Shown here: positions 11,793 to 24,010 of the stretch, piece by piece
How the letters are laid out: the number at the start of each line of letters is the position of its first letter
Numbering within the stretch: position 1 is the first letter of the stretch
Assembly (NCBI RefSeq): GCF_030247195.1
Contig: NC_080672.1
Location: forward strand, 183,393,234 to 183,457,233
Origin: Topomyia yanbarensis
Taxonomy: Eukaryota; Arthropoda; Insecta; Diptera; Culicidae
Direction: 5' to 3'
DNA length: 64,000 nt
Notes under the pieces: generated by a model
Seen by the model: only the letters and a program-made list of their open reading frames with translations
The model's database searches: none
What the model was told of the DNA's origin: nothing
Position numbers and translations under genes: made by a program

Positions 11793-13402
11793 CACTATGG
11801 TCCCAAAGCTGTATTTAGGAAGACAAAACTGTTTGCGCCTAAACTGTTGGTTTTAGATATATAGTATCTTCAGCAAACTTTCTTGAAACTTTCTTGCCGA
11901 TTTTTTGTACTAGTTGAATCAGGGTGGTCCTTGTGGTTAGGGAGTTCAAAGGATCAACTTCATAGATATGTAAAATTTAGCTACATAATGTTCTACAAAG
12001 TTATAAATCAATCAAATTTAAGCAACTTTTCTGAAGAAACTATGTGGCTATCTCTATTGGTTCTTGTGTTATGATTTTTGCAATGTTTAAGGTAGGGTGG
12101 CTCTTGAAAAAATGGTTTTCTATAAATAGCTTTTTATGTGTTAATTTTTCGCTAATGCTTTGTTCTAGAGGTTTTTAGAACTTTTGTAAATACACATTTT
12201 AGTCGAAGCAATGAAGATTCTATCTCTTTTGTTTGCATAGTTACAGGCGATTTTCAAAACAAAAATAGATTTTTTCAAAGCTATATATCTTCCGAGATTG
12301 CAAATGAACTTTCAATATTTTAATTTCATCTGAAAGATCGGAACTTTTTTAGTTTTTGGTGAAAAAACTGCGAGAGCGTTATTTCTGTAAAAAAAATTAA
12401 TTTTTAAAAATGGTGTGTTTTAAAAAAATCGTTCATAACTTTTCAAATAGACAAGATAAAAACTTTGTTACTTCAGCAAAAATATGCGTTATAAAGTTCT
12501 AAAAGTGCTGTAAACAAAGTATTTACGATAAATCAGTGTATGAAATGACAAATGAAAAATAGTGATTTTAAGGGGTCACATTTTCATCGCTCAATCTCTT
12601 ATGGTAAAATCAACTGAGAAATAGTCTATGTGTGTGATATTTCCGAAAGTCATGGTAATTCTATTGAATTTTTTAACGTTTTTGAAAGAACTACATCTAT
12701 CTACCGTACATCTAAATGGTTGCGTGGATTTACAGTAGTGTTAGTTGCAAACTATCGTTAATTCTAAATCTACCAACAAAAGTCATCTACGCTCACTTAA
12801 TTAAATCCTTTTTGGTTTGGGCTAGTACTCAAAATGAGTGCTAGAAGGAAAATGCTTTAGTTCACGTCTTGTTATCTTAAAATGACAGCTTGAAACGAGT
12901 TTGTTATTCATAGCAGCGGAAATTGTTGTATGCTTTTCCAACATTTATGCAATGTTTGAAAGAATAAATTAAATATCGATTATAATGACGGCTGTCGGTA
13001 AGTTAAGGAAAGATTCTCAATGATTTGTTGCTTCAAAACAAATAAAAGTAAGATGTCTGAAAATCGCTAACCGCGAACTGGTAAAATAACTCATAAAACA
13101 TAATTCCCTAGCATCTATATAATACATGTTGACTTATTGGCCACCTAATAGATAACTTTTATTTAGAATGTACCATAGTGCGCCATAACAACGTTGGAAA
13201 TTCACGCTAACATTTAGTTGTACGGTAGACTGTTCTTTCAGAAACGTTTACAAATCCAATAGAATTACCATGACTTTCGGCACTATCACACACATTGACT
13301 ATTTCTCAGTTGATTTTATTATAAGAGATTGAGCGATGAAAATGTGACCCCTTAAAATCACTATGTTTCATTTGTCATTTCATACAGATTTATCGTAAAT
13401 AC

Positions 13403-14001
13403 TTTTTTTTCAATTTGTTTATTTGATAAGGCACGTATGCGTTAGCTTAAAGGTGCCATTTTTTCATTGCTTTACATTTTGAATTTCTTAAAACAAGGCT
13501 GAAGGGGGGGAGATATAAACTTTCAGTTTCCGGCATCAGGAATTAACGGCCATGATTACAGATTCGAACGGATTTATCAACTAAAACTAGAAGATAGGGG
13601 GCACATAAGTTTTGGGAAGATATTCAAGGGGAGAAGGGGTGAAGTCATACATCTGTGTATCAGAGACATGGGAGAGAGGGTGAACAAGGCTGAACGGGGG
13701 GATATAAACTTTCAGTTTCCGGCATCAGGAATCAACGGCCAGGATTACAGATTCGAACGGATGTATCAAGTATTGGGACGCCGGGCGGTTTTCCTCGAGT
13801 AGGCAGGGGTTCCTCCAGACGATTTCAGATACGGATCCGGAACACACCGCGCTGCGCGTGTGATGTTGTACTGTAGATCTCGTGTTGTTGGTTCATTCGA
13901 CAGATGTTTTGTCTCGTCTTGGAGTCGTATCAAACCATCGTTGGGGTACGGTAGGCGGAAGAGGGCACTTCTGGAAATGATAAGAGAAAAGATACGGGCA
14001 T
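13403..14001 (-). other. 3' untranslated region of I-group copy 1
   Basis: The segment lies between the ORF2 stop region and the A tail. It is homologous to 30579-31288 of copy 2, and its last ~45 bases (GTGCCTTATCAAATAAACA block) also occur at the 3' end of copy 3 near 59090. Copy 1 alone has a tandem duplication of about 189 bp: blocks starting GATATAAACTTTCAGTTTCC lie near 13512 and 13701. Confidence 0.8.
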
Positions 14002-14434
14002 TTAAATTTGGATATTGATGGTTTTGAGGAACGCGTATATAAGGGACATGTAGAGAATATCGCGGCTTGCTAGTACATCTCGAACCGGGACATTGGGTGA
14101 TCTTCCTCGGGCCCGAAGGGAATCGAATAGTTGAGATCTGTCAGAACAGTACTCGGCGCATGCCCAGACAACATGTTCGATTTCGTGATAACCGTTGCCA
14201 CAAGCCCAATACGCCGCAGATGTGCATCCAGCGTGTAGTGATTGGACATGAGCCGAGACATCACGCGAATCAAATCCCGACCCACATCCATCCCCCTGAA
14301 CCAAGGTTTCGTCGATACCTTAGGGATTATCGAATGTAGCCACCTTCCCAGTCCACCATTGCTCCATGAAGTTTGCCAACTTTCGAGGGTTCTCTGATGA
14401 GTAATACTGAAAAATTCGCTGAAGCTAATTGGTC
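14002..14434 (-). pseudogene. ORF2 C-terminal part, I-group copy 1
   Basis: This is the end of ORF2 after the RNase H, separated from the main body by the element at 14435-16045. It reads through a STKPWFRGMDVGRDLIRVMSR block and SNHYTLDAHLRRIGL, and ends with a VRDVLASRDILYMSLIYAFL block. All are present in order in copy 2. A frameshift near 14200 splits it into two overlapping frames. The Cys-His segment near CGNGYHEIEHVVW is the usual C-terminal zinc-like motif of this family. Confidence 0.8.
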
Positions 14435-16045
14435 CAGTGGCGTAGCCAGAAATTTGGTTTGGAGGGGGTTTTGATGAAAATCGCAAATTTTTTGAAAAAA
14501 TGCTAAAATTTAATATGAGTTTGATAAATTATTGAAAACTCAAAAACATAAGTAGTCTAACAGGTGTCATTCCAGTCTACAAACAAGAAGGATCAACATG
14601 GAACAGTTTTCAAACCTCTATAGATTATTTTCTTGTATAATATGTCAATGAAGTAAAAATTGCGATCTTTTAAAGTGCGATAAATGATCTAAAAAATTTT
14701 CAACGTTCAAGATCACCTAATATAATAATCCTTGACTTTGAAGGTTTGACAACTTCGGAAAGTTATCAACATAAAACAGCGCCTGCTTTGATATAGAAAT
14801 TTTAGTGATTAACTCTCATAGAGGTAATTATGCGAATTAATTTTTCAAAAATATTAAGAGATATGGTGCCTTCAGCAAAGTTTTTGATAATGTCATTTCA
14901 AACAATTTTGTTGAAAATATGAAGGCTACATGAATTCAACATATAGGGATTTAAATGGACTGGGCCTGCTATATTTCTTCTTAGTGAAGAAAAATTTAGG
15001 TGAAAACTATTTTTTTCTGCGCTACGGATAAAATTGTTTGAAACAATCATTGCGAGTTGAGAACACAAAACCTATAACTAAATTATGGATGGATGGAACT
15101 GAAACTTGCGTTTCGACTTCATCTCATCAGAATCCGACATTAACTTGGTGGGCGGACTAAGCTAGCGCCGAATTGATGCTAGCTCCTGAAAATGGAATCA
15201 CAGTGGAATATCTGGGAATTATTTGTTTTAAATCCAGTTCCCTTATTTTTTTTGTAAGCTTCAAAGGTACCTTGAACGCAATGTGAATTTATTATTTAAT
15301 TACCGCAGAAGAGATTTACCAAGTACAGCAATTTCAGAATAGCTTGTTGTAAAGGTTTTCTACTACTATATTTCGATACTCTGAATATGTGGGATATTTA
15401 TATCTTTGACAAAGTTGTTTGAAATAGCACTTTCGAAAACTTTGCTGGAGACATTAAGTCTCGACCCAAATTTGGTTGAAGACTAATTCTTGTCTATAAT
15501 TACTTCTAGGAGGGTTAACCGTCAAAATTATTCTATCAGCAGATGAACAGTTTTACGTTTTGAAATTCTTCAATGTTACTTAACATCGAAATTTGGCAGT
15601 TTCGAATGAATGTGATCGTGACCGTTAAAAATTTATCGAGCATTAATTTTACTTTTCTTCATTAGTCAACCTCACAACTTGCAGTACTAGTACGTAGCAC
15701 ACAAAATTTTAGTACGCCATTCATTGCATCCTGCTAAGAGGCTATTCATATAGTTGATAATACAACAAAAATCCTATGCTCATAAAACCGATCCTAACCT
15801 GCTAGAGACAAAATTATATCAGCTTTCAACTAGTTTCTGAAATGTTATTCTTTTTGTTAACCATATTGAATTGTTGTCTAAACTCTACACAATCTAAAAA
15901 ATTACATTTTCAGCAAATGTTGAAATGTATGTAAGTTTTCGGTAAACAAGCTTATGTTTTATATGCAATCAACCTATTCATATTTAGATTCCCATTCGAA
16001 AAATTGTCTCTAATCCATATTATGAAGCATCTTTCCAAAAATGAG
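14435..16045. mobile_element. CAGTGGCGTAGCC repeat, copy 1 (hAT-like end)
   Basis: It begins CAGTGGCGTAGCCAGAAATT and is nearly identical to 26226-27835. It interrupts ORF2 of I-group copy 1 downstream of the RNase H. Homology to the second copy stops at about 16045, where that copy continues for ~250 bp, so this copy is 3'-truncated or the ends differ. The start resembles hAT termini, but I cannot find a matching right terminus or an 8-bp TSD. No coding frame is credible in its 1.6 kb. Confidence 0.65.
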
Positions 16046-19000
16046 GGGTAAAGCGCTTAGCTAAAGAGTCCGCTTCTTCATTACCTGGAATGGAGCAATG
16101 CGAGGGAACCCAAACTAAGGTAATCTTGTACGATCTTACAGACAAAGCACGCAGGCGCTCCCAGATTTTCCCCAGAAAATATGGAATGTGCTTTCTAGGT
16201 TTCATTGAACAGAGAGCCTCGATTGAGCTGAGGCTATCCAAGACAATAAAGTAATGATCGGTGGGCAAAGTATCAATGATCCCAAAGGTATACTGAATAG
16301 CAGCAAGTTCTGCGACGTAAACCGAAGCAGGATCATTGAGTTTGAATGAGGCGGTGAGGTTTTGATTGAATATACCGAAGCCAGTGGAGCCGTCGACTGT
16401 ATATTTCGACTTCTCGAAATTTACTATGAAAGATGCTTGGGATCACTTGCGGACGTATGTGATCCGGGATTCCACGAATCTCGTCTTTCATGGATGTGTC
16501 AAAGAATACAGTTGAATTAGAAGCATGAAAGAGATTGATACGGTTGGGATAGTATGAAGAAGGATTGATATTTTGTGCCATGTAATCGAAGTTCAAGGAC
16601 ATAAATCGGGTTTGAGAATTGAGCTCGACAAGCCTTTCGAAATTTGCAATTACTAACGAGTTCAAGATATCGCATCGGATGAGCAATCGATATGAGAGGT
16701 CCCAAAATCGATTTTTCAGCGGAAGGACGCCCGCCAGCACTTCTAAACTCATCGTATGTGTCGAGGGCATGCAACCCAAAGCAATACGCAAACAACAATA
16801 TTGGATTCACTCTAGTTTGATGAATTGTATGTTCGCAGCGGAGCGGAAACAGAAACTCCCGTACTCCATCACCGACAATATTGTTGTTTGGTACAGCCTG
16901 ATCAGGTCTCCTGGGTGGGCACCCCACCATATTCCGGTTATTGTACGGAGAAAGTTGATCCTTTGCTGGCACTTCTGTTTCAGATACCTAATGTCACATC
17001 CCCAGGTTCCTTTAGAGTCGAACCAGACCCCGAGATATTTGAAAGTTGAAACCTGAGCAATAGTTTGGCCCATTAATTGAAGCTGTAGTTGCGCTGGTTC
17101 ACGCTTCCTTGAAAATACGACTAGCTCAGTTTTCTCCGTGGAGAACTCGATACCTAGCTGGAGGGCCCAAGCAGACAAATTGTCCAAGGTAACTTGCAGT
17201 GGTCCTTGCAGATCGACGGATTTGGGACCTGTAATAGAGACCACACCGTCATCTGCAAGCTGCCTTAGCGTGCAGGAATTGACAAGACATTCGTCAATGT
17301 CATTCACGTAAAAGTTATAGAGAAGGGGGCTTAGACATGAGCCCTGGGGAAGACCCATGTAGCTAATTCGTGATGTCGATAAATCACCATGCGAAAAATG
17401 CATATGTTTTTCAGACAGCAAGTTTAGCAAAAAGTTGTTTAGTGTCGGTGAAAGACCATGCTGGTGCAGCTTCTCAGAAAGAATTTTGATAGAAACTGAA
17501 TCAAAAGCCCCCTTTATATCTAGGAAAACTGATGCCATCTGCTCTTTGCTAGCATAAGCCATTTGAATTTCTGTTGAGAGCAACGCAAGACAATCGTTCG
17601 TCCCTTTGCCTTTGCGGAAACCAAATTGTGTATCTGACAGTAAGCCATTTGCTTCAACCCAATTATCGAGGCGAAACAAGATCATTTGCTCGAATAACTT
17701 TCGGCTACAGGACAGCATCGCAATCGGTCGATACGAGTTGTGGTCGGAGGCTGGTTTTCCTGGTTTTTGAATGGCGATGACCTTCACTTGCCTCCAGTCA
17801 TGAGGGACAATATTACCCTCAAGAAACTTATTAAATAAATTCAACAAGCGTCTCTTGGCAGAGTCTGGCAGATTCTTTAACAAGTTAAATTTGATTCTGT
17901 CTGGCCCTGGGGCTTTATTGTTGCATGATAAGAGAGCAAGTGAGAACTCCACCATCGAAAACGGGGTTTTTTTTCGCGTTATTGTGAGGGGACGCGGCGC
18001 GGTAGATCTTCTGTGCCGGGGAGGAATCCGGACAAACCTTCTTGGCAAAATCGAATATCCAACACGGTTTGAATATTCCACGCTCTCATTAGTACTGTTT
18101 CGGTTTCGTAAGCGCCGGGCCGTACTCCAAAGAGTGCTCATAGATGTTTCTCTAGTTAGTCCGTCCACGAACCGACGCCAGTAGCTAAGTTTTTTGGCTT
18201 TTATCAAACTCTTCATGCGCGTTTCCGCCATCGCGTACTGTCGGTAGCTAGTTGGCAGCCCGTCGTCCCGGAAGGTCTTATACGCAGCGGCCTTCTCTGC
18301 GTACACGTCTGAGCACTCTTTGTCCCACCATGGATTGGGAGGACGCCCGCGCGAGTTCGCGTCTGGTACGCGTTTAGTCTGAGCTTGAATCGCGGTATCG
18401 AGAATCAAGCCAGCCAGGAACCCGTACTCTTCCTCCGGAGGAAACTCTTGTGTCGATTCTACTTTTTCGGATATCGCGGACGCGTAGCTCTTCCAATCAA
18501 TATTTCGTGTGAGGTCATACGAAACATTGATTGTATTCGGTGGCCCTGAACCGTTAGTAATATTAATTACTATTGACAGATGGTCGCTGCCGTGGGGATC
18601 AGAGACTACCTTCCACATGCAATCTAACCGCAGCGATGTCGAGCAGAGGGACAGATCTAAGGCGCTCGGTCGCGCTGTAGGGGCAGGAATCCGTGTCATT
18701 TCACCCGTATTCAAAATAGTCATATTGTCGCAAAGCTCATGGAGTAGGGTAGATCGATTATCGTCATGAAGGCAACCCCATGCCGTGCCGTGGGAGTTGA
18801 AGTCACCTAAAACTAGCCTCGGTGCGGGGAGGAGTTCCGCAAAATCGCAAAGCCGTCGGTGGCTAACTGAGGCTCTAGGGATGTAGGTGGAAGCAATGCA
18901 AAGGTCTTTGCCTTTAATTCTGGTTTGGCAAGCGACAACTTCATTGCCTGGTGTCGAGGGGAGGTCGATCCGATTGAAAGAATAGCACTTTTTGATCCCC

Positions 19001-19224
19001 AAAAGTACTCCTCCGTAAGAGTCTTCTCGATCCAAGCGAATAATATTAAAATCGTGAAAGTGTAGGGTTATTTCTGAAGTGAGCTATGTCTCGCATAGGG
19101 CAAATGCATCGCATTTCAAATTATTTAGTAAGATTTTAAACGAATCGATTTTCAGGATAATGCTTCTGCAATTCCACTGTAGAACAGTGATTAAATCCTT
19201 GACCTCGTTCGATGAATTAGCCAT
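16046..19224 (-). pseudogene. ORF2 (endonuclease, RT, RNase H), I-group copy 1
   Basis: ORF2 starts at ATG 19224-19222, two bases before the ORF1 stop (19219-19217). It carries an LQWNCRSI endonuclease start, VLGDFNSHGTAWG, GSDHLSIVI, a YRPIAMLSC RT block, QFGFRKGKGTND, VFLDIKGAFDSV, GLPQGSCLSPLLYN and LADDGV (RT catalytic pair), then RNase H with ITLVWVPSHCSIPGNEEADSL. The longest open stretch is 742 codons. Defects are stops at 19084-19086 and 16807-16809 and a frame change near 16410 at the start of the RNase H. This RT region is complete, while copy 2 lacks 74 residues of it. Confidence 0.9.
19217..19224 (-). promoter_or_regulatory. ORF1 stop / ORF2 start overlap (ATGGCTAA)
   Basis: On the minus strand ATGGCTAA holds the ORF2 start codon and, two bases later in another frame, the ORF1 stop codon. 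The same octamer is at 34728-34735 in copy 2. It suggests ORF2 is translated by reinitiation or stop-start coupling. That is an inference from the sequence. Confidence 0.7.
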
Positions 19225-20545
19225 CGAAGGATACAATCGCTGAAAGGAGGGGCCATTTCGCAGTGAACTGCATAAAGAATGTTTTTACTGCGGGGAGAAA
19301 GCTTATCAAGATACTTTTAAGGGGGTCAGAAATGTTTAACGCAATAAGAATACGGTCCACAATGTCAGAGAAATTTATTAAGCCAGCACTGTTTTCTTTC
19401 TCTGGCTGAGATATGGGAACACTTGGGGTTTTTGATGTTCCTGGAAGTGCTGGGAACTCCTTTTCTGAGCTCAGGTTACTGAGACCGGGAGCGACTTGCT
19501 TCGGTTTTGCACCAGTACTTCCTTGAGTAGTTAGTTTAGGGGGGCCATGAAGAGACACCTTCTGGCCTTTACGACGAAATTTGGGAGAAGAAATGTTCCT
19601 CTTTTTTCTATTGCTTCTAGGCACAGCAGAAGATGTTCCCTTCTGGGGTTCATCACAGTCGCCTTCGTCAGTAGACAAGTTGGTAAAGATGTTCGTAGAG
19701 ACAGGTGGCGTAGCTATCTTAAGCATTTCTGCAAAAGATCGCTTAGAGCGTCCCTGAAGGGAACGCTTAAGATTTTCCTCGCGCTGTTTTCTTTATTTAT
19801 TTATTTATTTACGCGGGACATGAAGAGAGATCATGTGGGTTTCCCCTACAGTAGAGACACTTTTCGACATCTCTACCACAGGAATCATCCGCATGATTCC
19901 CACCGTATTTCCCACAGCGGGTTTTATTGCTACTATGGGAGGCTGTGTGTCCCAATTGTTTGCAATTAGTACAGTTCATGACCCGCGGCACAAAGAGGCG
20001 AACAGGTAGACGAACCTACGTAGGTAATTGGGCAGGCCAGAGCCGGCGAAGGTCACCCGATAAGAGTCTGAGTTGACGTATATTTTCTTGCCGTCAGCTG
20101 CGACTGATGCTGAATGCAAACGTTTGCATTCCAGTATCTTCACTGGCTTAAACTGGCTTAATTAGGCTCTTTGAAACAGCCAGTCCCCTATTTCAGCAGG
20201 TTCTCGCAATTCAGACTCGAATCGGAAACGACCCCAGTGACTTCAACCCTGCTAGCTGGAATATACACCCTGTACTCCTTCGTACAGGGCTCGTAGCCAG
20301 CAATATCGTTTGCCTGAGTTGCACAGTTAACCACCACCCGAAGCTTATCAGGGCGAATTTTCGATATTTCGATATTCCGTCAGAACTCGAGAAATCTGCA
20401 ACAGATTCAAACACTTTTTTTCTTTGGTCCGAAAGAAGATCACAAATGGCCCGGTGGCCGAGCTCGGATATACCTTGAGCCGGGGAGCCGATTTTATTTC
20501 GACGTCCATCTCACCTTGAGATGAACCGCCGTCAGGGGAAGTCAT
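19217..20545 (-). pseudogene. ORF1 (gag-like, CCHC), I-group copy 1
   Basis: ORF1 starts MTSPDGG at 20545. It has an FVIFFRTKEKKCLNLLQISR block shared with copy 2, tandem Cys-His knuckles (CTNCKQLGHTASH near 19975, CGKYGGNHADDSC and CLYCRG), and ends in an SEKEFPALPGTSK block and LSAIVSFDG. ORF1 proteins of this type bind element RNA. The frame is broken near 20350 and 20160 and by a TTTA-repeat insertion at 19796-19811 that copy 2 lacks. The last segment, 19726-19217, is open. Confidence 0.85.
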
Positions 20546-21537
20546 TTTTGCACGGGCCTATTGCCCAGTGCAGGTTATTACGGCTTACTAAAAGAACACT
20601 GCTTCACTTGTCACTGACCGACTAACGGTACTCAGAAACAGAAACACAAAAGAAGGGAAAAAATACTGAAACCTCAACTAGGCGTAGAGTGTGCAAATAA
20701 TCTTGAACGCGGATTAACACTATTTGTCGCTATAGAGTGTACGGACCGATGACAAAAGACTTCTATCTCGACTGCGTGCTCGATAACGAATGATCGTAAA
20801 TACATTGTTTGCAGCACTTTCAGAACTTTGCATGGCGCAATTTTTGGTGAAGTAACAAAGTTATTATCTCGTCTATTTGAAAAGTTATGAATGATTTTTT
20901 TTAAAATGCACCATTTTAAAAATTAATTATTTTCTTTACAGAAATAACGCTCTCGCAGTTTTTTTACCAAAAACTAAAAAAGTTCCGATCTTTGAAATGA
21001 AATTAAAATATTGAAAATTCATTTGCAATCTTGGAAGATATATAACTTTGAAAAAATCTATTTTTGTTTTGAAAATGGCCTGTAACAATGCAAACAAAAG
21101 AGATAGAAACTACATTGCTTCGACTAAAATGTGTATTTACAAAAGTTCTAAAAACCTCTAGAACAAAGTATTAGCGAGAAATTAACACATAAAAAGATAT
21201 TAATAGTAAACCATTTTTTAAGAGCCACACTACCTTAAATATTGCAAAAATCATAACACATGACCCAATAGAGATAGCCACATAGTTTCTTCAGAAAAGT
21301 TGCTTCAATTTGATTGATTTATAACTTTGTAGAATATTATGTAGCTGAATTTTACATATCTATGAAGTTGATCCTTTGAACTCCCTAACCACAAGGACCA
21401 CCCTGATTCAACTAGTACAAAAAATCGGCAAGAAAGTTTCAAGAAAGTTTGCTGAAGATACTATATATCTAAAACCAACAGTTTAGGCGCAAACAGTTTT
21501 GTCTTCCTAAATACAGCTTTGGGACCATAATGCAGCG

Positions 21538-21900
21538 CAACCAGGAAGAGGTTAAGCTGAAGAAAGACTTCGAGATGGTAAATTTTGCAATCCACGCAAA
21601 AAATGGCAACAGCGAAATAATAATTGAGTTGATGCAGAAGGACGAGAATGAGAAAAGAGCGAAAGACTTGGAGATGAGAAATGTGGCACTCTAAGCGCAA
21701 AATAGATATAGTGAAGCAATGGCCGAGCTGACGCAAATACACGGGACGTTGATGCGAACAAACGAGAAGACAGTATCACCTCTCGAACCTTTCTTTCAGA
21801 ATAGGAAGATCGTAAAAGGTTTACTTTCCACAGGGTATTTCGGAGTTACAGCAATTTCGCCAAATCTAAAGAGCCTAAGCGCTCAAAGAAAATAATTCGA
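21538..21900 (+). pseudogene. BEL1 gag continuation, coiled-coil part
   Basis: After the second CAGCG copy, the gag frame continues as a charged, Lys/Glu-rich stretch (EEVKLKKDFEMVN, LMQKDENEKRAKDLEMRN), typical of the coiled coil after the PHD finger in BEL gags. A stop occurs near 21693. It then degrades and joins directly to pol sequence near 21895, so protease and most of gag are deleted. No writing-out of a repaired protein is attempted. Confidence 0.65.
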
Positions 21901-22480
21901 AGTTCTCTCCAAAAGAAGGAGAGCATTTATGAAATTGGACTGCTTTGGAAAAATGATGATGTCAAATTTCCAAAGAGTTATGCTTAGAACAGATTCAACA
22001 TAATGAAACAAAATTTGAATGTTTACAAAAAGGTATGGGCAATGGCCACCTTTAAGAACTATGAATCAAAGAGATTCATTACAGAATTGAGCAAGGAGGA
22101 AATTGAGTATCCGTTTGAACGAGTACTTTGTATACCTCATTTTATCAATAGTAAAATTCCGTCAAAATTAAGATTAGATTTTTATGCGGCACAAAGGGAT
22201 CAAGGTATATAGTTCAACTACAATTTGTTGTCGGGACCAGATGCCACAGCTTCTCTATACGGAGTATTATTGAAGGTTTATGGAAACATTAAGAAAATGT
22301 TCCACCAAGGCCATATAAGATCGTGTGATCTGCAAGCTCGACGATTTTTATGGTAGAGATGCAACACCGACAAAGAGTGTGATATATACGAAATACAAGT
22401 AATAATTTTCGGATCGATTAGCTCGCCGTCATGCGCACAGGTGGTAAATGCTCAAAATAAGCATTTGCGAAAGAAAAGAA
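21895..22480 (+). pseudogene. BEL1 pol: reverse-transcriptase remnant
   Basis: The blocks IYEIGLLWKNDDVKFPKSYA near 21928, SKLRLDFYAAQ near 22170 and SGPDATASLYGVLLKV near 22230 correspond in order to the BEL2 blocks around 28840, 29085 and 29155. A later block ending FGSISSPSCAQVVNAQN (about 22410-22455) matches the FGSASSPCSAQFVKNRN block of BEL2. Several in-frame stops interrupt it. The YVDD region is not recognisable. It is more decayed than BEL2, so probably older. Confidence 0.75.
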
Positions 22481-22484
22481 AAGG

Positions 22485-23345
22485 ATGCCAAAATATGACA
22501 TCCAATATGATGAAGAAAGAAAACAAATAAGAGACTATATGCCCAAAAATGATTATTTAAAAAAAGGATATCCCCTCATTGATATCAACACTGGAGTCAT
22601 GAGAGCGCGAAGTAGATTGGAATACAGATGTACTCTGAATACTTTTTATGTAATAGTTCCAGGGACGACTCATATCCCGCTTATAAGAACTATTTTAAGT
22701 GCGTTTCCGCTTGATTATAACGGAATCGATTATTTTGTCCATTCTATTTTCAAAAAGCTAGAAATGTCAAAGAAAATAAATGAGGAGTAATTTTCACTTG
22801 TTTAATTACTCGCGAGGAACATATTGAATTGGGCGGAAATATTAGCACCAATGCCTTCTTCCTATGCCGCAAGTGGCGTAGAGGTAAAGTAACTCAGCCT
22901 TACAGCAGTAATTTCGTTGAGGCCGAAAGAGATTTAGAGCGGCTTCTCCAGTATCTCAATACAACAGTGAAACGAAGAGTGCCCACGGAGCTTAAAATTT
23001 CTTGGGCGTCCAACTCTTCAGCAGCTCCACATTTTGGAGGCGTCTGGGAAAGGTTGAGCAGAGCTATAAAGAAAGTGCTCTGTGGTTTGTCAGTTCGCGT
23101 CCAATAATCCATAAAACATTGAAGGATGTGAACGATCAATTTTTGACTTCCTTCTATGCGATTTTAGGAATGGCAGGCGTAGTTAGACAGGCTGAGATCC
23201 TAAGCAAAAGGGAAGCGTTTAGACAAGCGATTGCTAAACTAGACGTAGTTTTAGACGTCGAAGGAAAGGTTTTTATTCCAGAATCGAAGAAGAGTAGACA
23301 GGAATCAGGGCATAATGTAATGCATGCATCCGAACCTGAACCCTT
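22485..23345 (+). pseudogene. BEL1 pol: integrase remnant
   Basis: The first frame (22485-22790) ends in a FPLDYNGIDYFVHSIFKKL block, the usual start of the BEL integrase core. The next (22829-23107) contains FVEAERDLERLLQYLN and PHFGGVWERLSRAIKKVL, the conserved C-terminal part of the core. The middle of the core, with the first catalytic residues, is missing. A third frame (to 23388) may be a downstream fragment. The normal order protease-RT-RNase H-integrase is preserved apart from deletions. No 3' LTR follows. Confidence 0.75.
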
Positions 23346-23389
23346 TAATCCTACTTTTAAAGATCACCGAAATAAAATGAAACGATAAA

Positions 23390-24010
23390 CTGTGAGAATT
23401 TCTCAAGCAGAGAAGAGAAAAAGTAATATATTGAATGAGGTAATTAGGACATTCATTCGCTTTTCTCCACGTTCTTTATTCACAGCTATGGTTACTGCGG
23501 CAGCAGTTATCAGTATGGCAAATTCATTGTTGGTCATAGCCGTCCAGGATGGAGTATTGATCGACCACATGGGGACGAGTCTGAAGAAACAGAATATATG
23601 GCGCACCAATATTGACACAATATATGCTTTATATTGCTCGCTTGTACGCCCAATTGTTGAGAACGCCTCTTTAGTTTGTTGTCCGTATCAATTGACTTGG
23701 AGTCTTAGAATTGAACGTGTCCAGAGAAGATTCCTCCGGATGGTATTATGGAATCTTCCGTGGCGTGATCCATTAAATTTTCCCCCGTATCCTCACCGCT
23801 GGAAGCTTGATATGTTGGACCACCGCCGACCAGTACAACAGGCAGCGTTTGTCGCAAAATTGAACAATGGAGAGATGATTCTCCGCGTCTTTTATCACTA
23901 TTGGACTTCAGAGCATCACAAAGGCCACTGAGATCAGTTGTCCTACTACAGCCCAGATTTCACCGTACCGCATTTGGATACAGCGAACTAGTATCATACA
24001 TGTTCCAGCA
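23390..24010 (+). pseudogene. Jockey/CR1-type RT C-terminal fragment
   Basis: The frame 23392-23931 carries TIYALYCSLVRPIVENASLV, RIERVQRRFLRMVLWNLPWR and LDMLDHRRPVQQAAFVAKLN. This is the region after the catalytic domain in Jockey- or CR1-type LINEs. One frameshift later, a PRFHRTAFGYSELVSYMF block (about 23955-24005) matches the usual end of such proteins. Endonuclease and the catalytic RT part are absent. It lies between BEL1 and BEL2 and has replaced or truncated the 3' end of BEL1. Confidence 0.8.

Larger units (their letters stand above)
13403..20792 (-). mobile_element. I-group non-LTR retrotransposon, copy 1, full length
   Basis: On the minus strand the element runs from a CATTCGTTATCG 5' end at 20792 to an A8 tail at 13403-13410. 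The TSD ATCGTAAATAC is exact (13392-13402 and 20793-20803). It has ORF1 with CCHC knuckles and ORF2 with endonuclease, RT and RNase H. It sits inside the right arm of Transib-like element (b), so it is younger than that insertion. It holds a 1.6-kb element at 14435-16045. Poly(A) and RNase H together suggest an I/Loner-like lineage. It is clearly the same family as copies 2 and 3. Confidence 0.92.
11793..21532. mobile_element. Transib-like foldback element (b), interrupted by I-group copy 1
   Basis: The left end is CACTATGGTCCCAAAGC. The right end is the complement of CATTATGGTCCCAAAGC. The GC-rich 5-bp TSD is CAGCG (11788-11792 and 21533-21537). The arms are long: 11793 to about 12740 pairs with 20804-21532 plus about 13185-13402. 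The centre is about 12740-13185. The I-group element at 13403-20792 sits inside the right arm. Without it the element is about 2.34 kb and mostly inverted repeat. No transposase frame is visible. CACWRTGG ends and a 5-bp GC-rich TSD point to Transib. Confidence 0.75.

Noticed and set aside
11787..21539. 8-bp TSD GCAGCGCA for element b, which would point to hAT or P
   Set aside because: Taking CACTATGG as the terminus gives an exact 5-bp TSD CAGCG, consistent with the other two CAC-ended elements; the extra matching bases are explained by the termini.
23002..23388. Independent gene downstream of the integrase fragment
   Set aside because: It overlaps the integrase block in another frame and has no domain; best read as decayed BEL1 sequence.
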